NCBI GenBank assembly: GCA_008000375.1
Contig: SMOI01000296.1
Coordinates: forward strand, 1 to 38,025
DNA: 38,025 bases
Origin: Poteriospumella lacustris
Taxonomy: Eukaryota; Sar; Chrysophyceae; Chromulinales; Dinobryaceae
Direction of reading: 5' to 3'
Below, piece after piece: positions 12,301 through 21,729 of this stretch. Under the pieces are notes generated by a model. That model made no database searches. It was not told the origin of the DNA and worked only from the letters and a program-made list of their open reading frames with translations. Each line of letters opens with the position of its first letter. Position 1 is the first letter of the stretch. A program made the position numbers and the translations under genes.

Positions 12301-15054
12301 GCGCCGTCGCCCACGCGGAGCGCACCGACGTGTTGCTGCTGGACGATGTCCTCGCGGCGGTCGACGCGCACGTCGGGCGCCACCTCTTCGAGCACTGTCT
12401 CTTGCCCCTCGCGCGCGAGCGACACGTGCTCGTGCTCTGGGCGACGAACGCGCTGCAGTTCACGCGGCACTGCGACCGCGTCGTGGTGCTGTCGCAGGGC
12501 GCCGTCGTGCAGCAGGGCACCTACGACGCGTTGCTCGCTGGCGGCGGGTCACAGGCGCCGCAGGTTCCGCAAGGGCCGCAGGGGCCGCAGGGGCGGCAGG
12601 GGCCGCTGGAGAACGTGTTCCGCGACATGATCACGGCGATGAACGCGTCGGGCGCGGCGGCCAGCGTCGGCGGGCTGCAGTCGACGACGGTGACGGCGAC
12701 GGGGGCGGCGGCTGCAGTGGACGCGTCGCCCGAGGCGGCGGTAAAGGGCCCCGCCGCCGCTGCGGTCGACACTGCGCCGGCTACGCCGGCTACGCCGGCT
12801 CCGACGACCGCCGTGTCGACGACGCCCGCCGCGTCGACGGCCCCTGCGGCGGGTCAGTTGGTGGCGGCGGAGCGATCGGCGACGGGCAACGTGTCGCGCC
12901 AGATCTACGTGACGTGGGCGCAGGCGGCGGGCGGCGTGTCGGTGCTGGGCTTCATCCTGCTGTTCTTCGTCTTCGGCGAGCTGCTGACGATCCTGTCGAG
13001 CTACTGGCTGTCGCTCTGGTCGCAGCACAACAGCACGTTGACGGGCGCCGACGACGTGCCCGACGCCAGCGGCTACTACCTCGGCATCTACGGCACGATC
13101 AACGTCTGCGTCGTGGCGGCGGCGTTCTGGCGCGAGTATTACCTGCGGCTGAAGGGCCTGGACGCCGCCCGCGACCTCTTCGACAAGGTGCTGACGCACG
13201 TGCTCTACGCGCCGATGGCCTTCTTCGACACGACGCCGTTGGGACGCGTGACGAACCGCCTGTCGAAGGACGTGTACACGGTGGACGAGCAGATCCCCGG
13301 CACCATCCGCGGCTACCTCGTGACGACGATGCGCGTCACGATCACGCTGCTCTACGTCTCGTCGATCACGCCGCTGTTTCTGGTCTTCCTCCTGCCGCTG
13401 GGCATCTTCTACTACGTCGCGCAGCGGTACTACATCACCACGAGTCGCGAGTTGACGCGGCTGGAGTCGTCGTCGCGGTCGCCGATCTATGCGCTGTTTT
13501 CCGAAACGCTCGATGGGCTGGTGACGCTGCGCGCGTACCGCGACGAGCGCTGCTCGGTGCAACGCAACTACCGCCAGCTGGACGACAACGTCAAGGCGTA
13601 CTTCTGCAACTTCTCGGCCAACTGCTGGTACGTTTGCCTTTGACGTGTCTCACCTGTGTCTCAACTGTGTCTCGCCTGTGTCTCACCTGTGTCTCGTCTG
13701 TGTCTCCTCTGCGTGTGTCTCGTCTGTTTGTGTGTCTCGTCTGTTGTGCAGGCTGGCGGTGCGACTGGAGTTCGTCGGCACGTTGATTGTGATGGGTGCG
13801 GCGCTGTTCGCGGTGCTGGCCCGGACGTCGTATCTGTCGTCGACGAGTCCGATCGAAGACGACGAGGCGACGCACAAGCACCTGGAGCTGTTCGCGGGGC
13901 TGGCGGGGCTGTCGATGTCGCTGGCGATGTCGATCACGCAGTCGCTGAACTGGACCGTGCGCATGGCCTCGGACCTGGAGTCGCAGATGGTGGCGGTCGA
14001 GCGGTTGGAAGAATACGCGACGATGTCGCAGGAGAAGGCGCACTACCGAGTGAACGACCCGGTCATCGGCGGCGCCGACGGCAGCGGCAACAGTCCCCTC
14101 CACGCGTCTGCGTCAGGTACGTGTGGGCCGCGGTACATGAACGACTATTGCGGTGGGTGTAACGGAGCTGTGTGTACACGTGCGCTGTTTTGTGTCGCAG
14201 TGTGGCCCACGGCGGGCAAAATCAACTTCTTCAACGTGTCGCTGCGGTACCGACCGTCGCTGCCGTTGGTCTTGAAGAACGTGTCCTTCGTCGTCCCCGC
14301 GGGGCACAAGGTCGGCGTCGTCGGCCGCACGGGCGCGGGCAAGTCGTCGCTGTTGGTGGCGCTGCTGCGCCTCGTCGACCCGCTCGACGCGGGGCACATC
14401 TACCTCGACGACGTCGACATCGGCCAGTTGGGGCTGCATGTCCTGCGCGCCAGCGTCGCCGTCATTCCGCAGGATCCCGTGTTGTTCTCCGGCAGCGTGC
14501 GCGACAACTTGGACCCGTTTCGCCGGTACAGCGACATCGAGTTGAACCAGGCGCTGCTGCGCTGCCATTTGCTGCATCCGCCGTCGGAGACGACGACGTC
14601 GTCGGGCGGCGCCGCATCATCATCATCAACGTCGTCGTCGGCGGCGGCAGCGCCCTCGTCGTCGTCCGGCGGCGCGAAGAAGCAGTCGGTGTCCCTCGAC
14701 GACGTCGTCACCGAGAACGGCGCGAACTTCTCCGTCGGACAGCGCCAGCTGCTGTGCATCGCGCGTGCCCTCGTCGGTCGTTCGCGCGTCATTTTGATGG
14801 ACGAGGCGACGGCCGCCGTTGACGTGGAGACCGACGCGTTGATCCAGCAGACGATCCGTCAGGAGTGTCGCAACGCGACGGTGCTGACGATCGCCCATCG
14901 CCTGAACACGATCCTCGACAGCGACAAGGTCCTCGTCTTGGAGCAGGGCGAAGTCGCCGAGTACGACGCGCCGTCGGCGTTGCTGGCGAAGGGCGCGGAG
15001 CAGTCGCTGTTCGCGCAGCTGGTGCAGCACTGGGAGGAGACCGAGCAGCACTGA
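9338..15054 (+). CDS. ABCC (MRP) family ABC transporter, five exons, with a large insertion inside NBD1
   Basis: Exons 9338-10208, 10336-10608, 10696-13627, 13752-14116 and 14201-15054. The four GT-AG introns (127, 87, 124 and 84 nt) keep the frame and join MRP-like sequence exactly, giving 1764 aa. The architecture is TMD1-NBD1-TMD2-NBD2 without the N-terminal TMD0 (short MRP type), so an ATP-driven exporter of organic anions or conjugates is expected. NBD1 has Walker A GAVGSGKT (790-797), LSGGQ (882-886) and Walker B LLLDD with Asp932 in place of the catalytic Glu; the H-loop residue is Asn966. NBD2 is canonical: GRTGAGKS (1522-1529), FSVGQ (1657-1661), ILMDE (1678-1682) and an AHR H-loop. 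About 290 residues separate the first NBD1 strand (VELTDATFVYD, 464-474) from the next (about 767). This insert has Asp-rich runs, a predicted coiled coil (about 645-690) and an SG repeat. A Gln-Gly-Pro linker follows NBD1, and a Ser-rich insert sits in NBD2 (about 1607-1640). Confidence 0.94.
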
Positions 15055-15682
15055 GCGTCTCGCCGTCGCCGTCGCCGTCGCCGTCCCCGTTCCGTTCGCT
15101 TCGTTCGATAGATTAGACTCGCATCTGTCTCTCTCTCTCACTCCCCCCTCCCGACTGCCGCCGTCTTGTCCTTCTGTTCTCGTTGTTCCTTTTCGGCTGT
15201 TAGCTCCCTCTCTTTCTCTCTGCTCTGGATCTGTTCGGCGCGTCGCATCGCCTTGCGCGCCCCTCGACAGCGGCTGTAATCGACGTTAGATACCCCCTCC
15301 TCTACACAACGTACCGCCACCACCGCAGACACAGACACAGATACAGACAGAGCGTACGGGACCAACTGCAGAGGGGCGAGTTACAGAACAGAGCACCGGT
15401 CGACCGCCGTCACCGGGCAGCGACGGTGCTGTGCGACGGCCGCGACGGCGCAACGAGACGCGCTCACAACGACCGCGTCTCGCTTAACAGAAGGTTACAG
15501 TGAAGGGAGAAGAGAACAACACGGCGGCCGTCAATACGGATACGCATCCAGACACACAGCCATCATCACACACAACAACAAGCGAAACGAATGAGACCCG
15601 ACGGCCAGCGGGTCACGCCAGCGGTTGGCGACGGTGCCGTGTACTAATGCGCACCCCCTGAGGGGGGCAGGGGCGGCTGGGT
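15055..15682. other. Convergent 3' intergenic region
   Basis: 628 bp between the convergent ABCC (+) and decarboxylase-like (-) genes, so it holds two 3' ends. A GCCGTC hexamer run follows the ABCC stop at about 15062-15085. The strand composition flips from pyrimidine-rich to purine-rich near 15300, as expected for convergent transcripts. No gene is seen. Confidence 0.5.
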
Positions 15683-16570
15683 TTAGTGGTGGCTGTGCGC
15701 GTTGGAATGGCTTCCGTGATGGCCGTGTCCGTGGGCACCGGTGGGGACGCCGTGTTTGATGTAGTCGTGGGCCACTTCGCCGTACGGCAACGTCACGTCG
15801 ACGACGAAATGCGACACGTCGACGATTTCACGAACGGGGAAGTTGGCGATGGGCGCCAACGCATGTGGATGCAACTCCAACGAGGCGACACCGGTCCAGG
15901 CCCCCTTGACGGTGATGTCCTGCAGGTAGATCTTGGTCAACTGGTTGATCTCGGGTTTGCCATCGACCCCGGGGACGTTCTTCAACAGAAACACGGGCTT
16001 CTTCATGCTCTTCAAGACGGCGTCCTTGTTCAACTCGTATTGCTTGTAGCCCATCGTCGCGGTCGCAATACGAATGCTGCCGTAGTCCAAGAACCCCACG
16101 AGCACATCTTCTTCGACGAAGAGCTTCGGCTTCGCCAGCTTCTTCGGGAAACCCCAAATCTCCCGTCCACCGGCGATCGGCGCGTAGCAATCCAAGAACA
16201 TGGAGATCGTCAGGGTACCTTCTTCGCCTTGGAAACGGACGGGAATGACTTGGCCCGATTCCGTGTAGTCACCGAAACCGGTGGAATCGGGCATGCGAAT
16301 GAACTCGAACTTCACGACGGGCTCAATGAGCTCCACTCCCGGAGGAAGGATCTTGCGCAATCGCTCCTCGTCCGTACGGTACGAGATAATCAAGTACTCA
16401 CGATTGGTGAACTTGTACGGGCCCTTGGGATAGGCCATCAGCCAACGAGGCGCCGTCATGTCAAAGTCGTTTTTGAAGTGGCACGAGTGAGACAACGAGC
16501 GAGCCGCTGCCCGCCAGGAAGCGAACGAGGGCGAAGAAGCAAACAAACGACGAGCTGGTGCAGCAAACAT
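15683..16570 (-). CDS. Acetoacetate-decarboxylase-like protein with mitochondrial-type presequence
   Basis: 295 aa, intronless, ATG at 16568-16570 and TAA stop. Residues about 40-275 match the acetoacetate decarboxylase (ADC) fold. REIWGFPKKLAKPKL at 136-150 contains the paired lysines (143 and 144) that correspond to the Schiff-base Lys and its neighbour in the clostridial enzyme. The expected reaction is acetoacetate to acetone and CO2, but many ADC-like proteins act on other substrates or serve as Schiff-base aldolase/dehydratases. The N-terminus (MFAAPARRLFASS, then Arg, Ser and Ala-rich to about residue 30) is basic and lacks acidic residues, as in a mitochondrial presequence. The C-terminus is a His/Gly tail (GAHGHGHHGSHSNAHSHH), unusual for the family and possibly metal-binding. 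ADC-like genes are patchy in eukaryotes, so bacterial origin is possible. Confidence 0.88.
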   Translation of the reverse strand: MFAAPARRLFASSPSFASWRAAARSLSHSCHFKNDFDMTAPRWLMAYPKGPYKFTNREYLIISYRTDEERLRKILPPGVELIEPVVKFEFIRMPDSTGFGDYTESGQVIPVRFQGEEGTLTISMFLDCYAPIAGGREIWGFPKKLAKPKLFVEEDVLVGFLDYGSIRIATATMGYKQYELNKDAVLKSMKKPVFLLKNVPGVDGKPEINQLTKIYLQDITVKGAWTGVASLELHPHALAPIANFPVREIVDVSHFVVDVTLPYGEVAHDYIKHGVPTGAHGHGHHGSHSNAHSHH

Positions 16571-17168
16571 GGCGGTTGGAGCGATGGAATGATGATGAAT
16601 CAACGTGTAAAGCAATGTGATTCAGCAGACAGCAGCACTACCCGCACCATCGAAGATATTGGCTGCGGGCGACGCATGCGTTGGAGGGCCGGGGAAGATT
16701 CGCAGCATTTTCTTTCCCGTTTAACGTCTGAAGGAGTGCACGTCACGTTGTGGAGCGTGGTGGATTCCTCCTCTTCTGATCGTGTCGAATCTCCCGCCGA
16801 GGTCCTTGCGGAGCGACGGCAACGGGGTGATGTCCTCGGCGACAAGTGACAAAGAACAACACGACTCCCGCGACGGACAAGGACATCTGACATCCGACAT
16901 CCGACATCCGACAACTGCACAGACTTGAGCAGATGCGCACAGACTCTGGGCACAAAACGTCACCCTAAAAAAAGAGTGTGATGTGTTGTCGCTATTGCTC
17001 TGTTCCGCTTGAGTGGAATTCCTTGTCGAACCAGAAGTCACTTTGATGTATTGCCGTGATTCAACATCATCCTGGCTGCGGATGATGTGAAGTGAAGAAA
17101 ATGACCATGTTGTCAGCAATCAGACGAATAATTATACAGATGGAAATGATTTACTGCGAGAAGAGTCT
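16571..17168. other. Intergenic region with heptamer repeat
   Basis: 598 bp upstream of the decarboxylase-like gene and downstream of the FAM210-like gene, both on the minus strand, so it should hold the former's promoter. ACATCTG plus three copies of ACATCCG form a heptamer tandem repeat at 16883-16910. A TGATG/CATC inverted pair occurs near 17065-17090. No gene is seen. Confidence 0.45.
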
Positions 17169-17973
17169 TTATTTCTGCTCAGTCTCGGAGGCTGATTTAT
17201 TTTCCTTCTTACCCAGTATCCGGGCGACAGAAGGAACGGTGGCGATGGTGAAAGCGAGACGGAAGGGCTCGGTAAACTTGGTCATGACCCAGGCGATAGC
17301 AAAGGTACCCACTGTGGATGAGGAAAAAGAGACATAAAATGAGACCAGCAGGTCAGTCGATATATATAGCGTTGAGAGGGCGGATGCACGACATACCGTG
17401 AGGGTTTTCGCGAATATACTCGGGCACGTGCGTGTTGCCGGTGACCTTTTCAACGACGTCGCAAAACTAACATCAACGGAAAAGACACAGCATCATCAAT
17501 AGATAGCCTATAATACAAAATGTAGTCGCACTTACCATGTGGATGGCGTAGGTTGGGTCGAGCCCCACGGTCGCGGCATTGAAGACGTCGTAGTCCAGAG
17601 CCAAGAACAGCGACCCCAGCGTCGTAACGTATACGCTGAGGTACGTTCCCACAGCGATGACACCGTAAGCCTCCCACATCTTCTTCAACTTCTGAGAAAC
17701 AGTGGCAGGTTTGTCCGACGCTGGTGCGGCGGTGGCAGCTGCTTTGTTCTCTGTTTCGGGCTTCGATGAAGCATAGCGAACCTGAGGAAGAGACATCGCC
17801 AACTTGGGCGAAAAGGACAATATAGGGTGAATGGTGTTAGTCCTTCTCTGGTTGTTGAGGGAGAATGGTAGAGTTGACAGTGGTCGGGCGAGGCTGGCAG
17901 CTGAAACAACGCTGGGGCTAGCTTTGTTAAGAGCTTGCCCCATCAACTTGCGTCCCAAGTTACGAAGGGCCAT
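17169..17973 (-). CDS. DUF1279/FAM210-like mitochondrial membrane protein, three exons
   Basis: Exons on the minus strand are 17973-17536, 17466-17397 and 17311-17169. Introns are 69 nt (17467-17535, GTAAGT...TTAG) and 85 nt (17312-17396, GTATGT...CACAG). The product is 216 aa with a TAA stop. Met1 at 17973 starts an Arg-rich, acid-free N-terminus (MALRNLGRKLMGQALNK) typical of mitochondrial targeting. A low-complexity linker follows to about residue 93. Residues 94-205 resemble the DUF1279 domain: KLKKMWEAYGVIAVGTYLSV with a first membrane helix (about 106-126), then a second helix (VGTFAIAWVMTKFTEPFRLA) and the basic end VARILGKK. FAM210A/B proteins sit in the inner mitochondrial membrane and affect mitochondrial translation or respiration; the exact role here is unknown. 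Splicing restores the expected spacing between the two helices, which supports the exon model. Confidence 0.85.
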
Positions 17974-18589
17974 GGTTCTATTCAACAATACTAATAGGAA
18001 CAGATACACCTCACTAACGATAGGACGATAGGATGTGTCTTTTCATTGTGCAGCTTCGTTCGGAGAGACGAAAGAAAGAAGCTGCGGTGGTCGACGTCCT
18101 AGCGGCAGCGCCGCTGAGCCGACGACGAAGAAATCGGCGGCGGTGACGACGACGCCGCCATCTTGCGGTTCCACTGCAACTTAGACGAAGAAAGTGGAAT
18201 AAAGAGTCTTTGTTAGACGGTACTTTGATCGGGCAACGAGATAGACACGACGACGACGACGACCAGAGTCATGAGCGGCGGCGGCGGCGAAGCGGCGGTA
18301 GGACCGTCTCTCTTTCTGTCAATAAAGTGCTAACGTGCACCCAACAGTATGCCACATGTCGAGGTCACAAAAAAGATCTTTCTTATCGTGCGTGATTAAA
18401 GTAGAGCAAACTAACAAAAAAGCAAAAAGAGAAGTAACGGACCACACGAAGATGATGAAGTTGCCCGAGCCTTTGAAACACAAAGGATCAGGCGAAAAGG
18501 AGCCATAGCCACTAAGAACACTCGCGAAAAGCATAATCGCAACAAAACTGATCTCGTAACCTTCAAATGTGACTGAATATGAGCCTTCA
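17974..18589. other. Intergenic region between FAM210-like and ZIP genes
   Basis: 616 bp holding the promoter of the FAM210-like gene and the 3' UTR of the ZIP gene, both minus-strand. It contains a short GGCGGCGG/GACGACGACG-rich stretch at about 18130-18300 and a GCCGCCATCTTG word near 18150. No gene is seen. Confidence 0.45.
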
Positions 18590-19660
18590 TTAGAACTTGA
18601 ATGCCACCAACGACGCCGCCATGACCGCCATACCAACGAGCACCCAGTCTGAAGCGAGATGGGGGTACTGCTTGCTTTGGCATTTTTGAGCCGTCGGTAA
18701 AAGCTCGTAAACTGTAATACAGACCATCATGCCTGCCACAATGCCGAAGACAATGGCATAGACGATGTCGTCGAAGAGATCAGACAATATAACCCAACCC
18801 ATCGCACCGCCCAGCACTTCGGAAACACCGGAGAGAAATGCATAGAGAAACGCCGTGTGACGGTCGCCGGACGAGTAATAGAGTGGGACAGCTACGCATA
18901 GCCCCTCTGGAACATTGTGAATGGCCACAGCGATCGCGAGGGCAATGCCCACCTGCGGGTTCTCTGCCGTCGCGACGAAAGTGGCCAAGCCTTCGGGGAA
19001 GTTGTGAATTCCAATGGCGAGCGCGGTCATGAATCCCATCTTCTTAAGGTGCTTATTATCGTCGTCAGAAGACTGCCGAGACATAACGTCACTGGGCTTC
19101 GGCGATGCCAACGGCGGGTCTTCGGGCAACGTGTCCAGTCCAGGAAACTGAGGCGCGTCCTCGCTCAAATTGCACAAACGAAGATTCGATGCAGATAATT
19201 CTAAGTCACCATCAGCGGTGAAAGTTGTTTCTGTTCGAGATTCCGCGAGGTGCTGCTGTTGTTCCAAACGCTCCACAATGTGCAACATGACCTCAATTTC
19301 ATCTTCACTGCCATGCTGACTCTTCTCATCCGAGGCATGTGAACCATAATGCTCAATACAATGGGAAAGTGCATCCACACTTCGCATGAAAGCTATTCCC
19401 GCGAAAAAGCACAATGTTGAATACAAATAGGCTTGCGCGTCTGAGTACCCAGCGTGGACAAAAGCTGCGTAGGACTTCGCAAAAATTTCAATGAACGAAA
19501 CATAGAGCATCACCCCCGCAGATAACCCTAATCCGCCTGCTAGGATATTACGATTGGAGAGTTGAACTAAATATGGGCTGTACACAACCGCTGCTCCAAG
19601 GGTTGTCGACATTCCCGCTCCGATACAAATCAGAAAAGCGATGGCCTTATTTCCCAGCAT
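18590..19660 (-). CDS. ZIP family (ZupT-like) divalent metal transporter
   Basis: 356 aa, intronless, first ATG at 19658-19660, TAA stop. The open frame continues 16 codons upstream but only to a TTG, so the ATG is preferred. Eight membrane segments are expected: three before and five after a hydrophilic loop (about 100-205) rich in His, Glu and Ser. The metal-binding helices are clear: HNFPEG at 219-224 (TM4) and HNVPEG at 248-253 (TM5), followed by SGVSE at 277-281. These match ZupT/ZIP proteins that carry zinc, iron or other divalent ions towards the cytosol. The variable loop ends DDDNKHLKK before TM4 and may sense metal. The cellular membrane cannot be told from sequence. Confidence 0.92.
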   Translation of the reverse strand: MLGNKAIAFLICIGAGMSTTLGAAVVYSPYLVQLSNRNILAGGLGLSAGVMLYVSFIEIFAKSYAAFVHAGYSDAQAYLYSTLCFFAGIAFMRSVDALSHCIEHYGSHASDEKSQHGSEDEIEVMLHIVERLEQQQHLAESRTETTFTADGDLELSASNLRLCNLSEDAPQFPGLDTLPEDPPLASPKPSDVMSRQSSDDDNKHLKKMGFMTALAIGIHNFPEGLATFVATAENPQVGIALAIAVAIHNVPEGLCVAVPLYYSSGDRHTAFLYAFLSGVSEVLGGAMGWVILSDLFDDIVYAIVFGIVAGMMVCITVYELLPTAQKCQSKQYPHLASDWVLVGMAVMAASLVAFKF

Positions 19661-20014
19661 TTTTTTCTCAAAACTCCAGACCCGACGGGCAAATCGAATG
19701 AAAAGCAAACGTCAGTCAATAGTTCTGTTCATAAACAGGATCAGATGAATGAGTGAGACCGTGAGACCGTATGGCGTAGGACTGCTGGCCAAACAGCCGT
19801 TCAGAGGGTCGTGTCGTCGTCATCATGTCAAGACGATCATGGTCCGATCCATCATCGTTGTTGGGAGAATCCTACCAAAATAGACCTTAGATATGGTAGG
19901 TTTATTGATTACTTCATCATGATTAGACTTTGAGATAAAAACGGCGAGGTCTGCAATTAGATACGCAGGCCGACAGTCGGGAATTTCACGCAGAGATCGG
20001 TAGCAGCAAAATCG
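19661..20014. promoter_or_regulatory. Divergent intergenic region, likely bidirectional promoter
   Basis: 354 bp between the divergent starts of the ZIP gene (-) and the BspA-repeat gene (+). Both promoters should lie here. No named element is visible. Confidence 0.45.
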
Positions 20015-21214
20015 ATGGCGGATGACGCAGTTCGTCGCGACTTGCCATCGAGTGACACAACGATGAAAGATGATCGTCGTCAGTTCAGCACCATCGAACT
20101 GATCGATTTATGCTTGCTGCGGTTCATGACCACGCGTCTAAATTGTGTCTTGCCTTATGGAGTTCGGCACATCATCAAGGATTATTGCTACATTGCGCTG
20201 AACAATTCCACCATTCGCGAGGCCGTCTACATGTTACGCTGGGATCCTGACAAGGCGGTGGTGCTCTATGGTCCCATCGAGACATGGGATGTATCCTTTG
20301 TGACCATAATGGACGATCTCTTCGACAATTTCGAAGGATTCAACACCGACATACAGCATTGGAATGTCCGTCGAGTCACATCCATGCGACGCATGTTTCA
20401 TCACGCGAAAACTTTCAATCAACCATTGGCTCGGTGGGATGTATCTCACGTCACGGACATGAGCGACATGTTCTACATGGCTACCGACTTCAATCGACCG
20501 TTGGCCACGTGGGATGTCTCCCGAGTGACAACTATGGTGGGTATGTTTTGCCACGCGAGGCTCTTCAATCAGCCATTGGACGCCTGGAATGTGGCTTCCG
20601 TCGTCGATATGACACGTATGTTTGCCTTCACGAAGCAGTTTAACCAGCCGCTGGAGGCGTGGAGTATCTCTTCAGTTCGTAAGTTGAACCACATGTTCTT
20701 CCATGCTGCTACTTTTAACAGTTCGCTCAACGGATAGGACGTATCTAACGTCCGTGAAATGGTCAATATGTTTTCGCATGCTCTACTATTCAATCAGCCG
20801 TTGTCCGGGTGGGAGACGACATCGTTGGAGAGTACTGCGGTAATGTTTTCGCATGCGACGTCATTTAATCAGCCGATCGATTCGTGGGAGATAGGGGCCG
20901 TGAAGGACATCAAATATATGTTTAACTACGCTGTGGCCTTCAACCAACCGTTAAATCGTTGGAATACGGCGGCTGTTGTCAACATGATGAACTGTTTCGC
21001 GTTTGCCGAGTCGTTCAATCAGCCGTTGGATGGCTGGGACGTCGGCAACGTGCGATCGATGGCGCATATGTTCGATGGCGCGGTGGCCTTTGATCAACCC
21101 ATTTCCGCTTGGGCCGTGCATCGTGACGTAAATATGGAGGGCATTTTCTCAGATAGCGGCTATACCCATGGCTTGCCCACCAGCAAGACGGAGGACTGTC
21201 AGGATAACCCTTAG
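20015..21214 (+). pseudogene. BspA-type (DUF285) 25-residue repeat protein interrupted by one in-frame TAG
   Basis: ATG at 20015. The first open part is 240 codons (to 20734); the reading frame then meets TAG at 20735-20737 and continues open in the same frame to a TAG at 21212-21214 (400 codons in all). After an N-terminal region of about 90 residues there are about 12 units of 25 residues with pattern W-D-V-S-x-V-x-x-M-x-x-M-F-x-x-A-x-x-F-N-Q-P-L. This is the DUF285/BspA surface-LRR type found in bacteria, large DNA viruses and many protists. The stop replaces exactly the invariant Trp (TGG to TAG) that opens repeat 7. Repeats 7-12 are otherwise well preserved, so the lesion is recent, a sequencing error, or read through. 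If not, the product is a shorter 240-aa repeat protein. The role is unknown; such proteins are often surface or interaction proteins, though no signal peptide is visible here. Confidence 0.75.
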
Positions 21215-21729
21215 GCCGTGACCCAAGGGCACACGGAATGACCACTGCTGCCACGTAGTATCACCTACCCAACCCTGTTGACTGAGGCAGCAACCGTTTG
21301 GGTCAACTCTACCGACACACCGTTCAAAGATAGCAAAATGTTCTGAGGCGATGACGATGCATGGGGTTACACGGTTAGGGGTAAGGCGTTCGAGAGAAAC
21401 CAAACCTTTTGGACACGTACTCAAGTACCTGAAGCCGTATAATAGACACGTCGTTACTTATTATGTACACGATTTGTTAACCTTCTCCTTCCAAAATTTC
21501 GGAACGAAAAAGAAAAAGCGAAATTCCAACTTCCATTCCTTTTCAGACCTGAAATTTTGGTCGTCGCCTTCCATTCCTCGTTGCTCTCTTTCTGTTGATA
21601 TAGGAACCTACCTCTGAGTGTATCACATTCGAACAATTAATTGGGGGGAAAAAGAATAAGAATAAGAAGAAAAAACTTTTGTTATCCGTATCCTATCCCC
21701 TCTGCTTTATGTTTTATGTTTGAAAGAAA
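21215..21729. other. Intergenic region upstream of PTM-A
   Basis: 515 bp, noticeably more AT-rich than the rest of the window (A-rich and T-rich runs at 21500-21720). It must hold the PTM-A promoter, yet it lacks the conserved upstream block seen before PTM-B, C and D. No gene is seen. Confidence 0.5.

Noticed and set aside
19661-19708. Upstream extension of the ZIP protein
   Set aside because: The only upstream start in that frame is TTG; the first ATG at 19660 gives a normal ZIP N-terminus.
20679-20737. An intron removing the TAG in the BspA gene (GTAAGT at 20679, AG at 20736-20737)
   Set aside because: The 59-nt segment encodes proper repeat consensus, its removal shifts the frame into an early stop, and other nearby AGs (43 and 119 nt) are not multiples of three either.
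20735-20737. TAG reassigned as a sense codon
   Set aside because: TAG ends the RPAP2-like gene and the P-loop ATPase gene in this window, so it works as a stop here.
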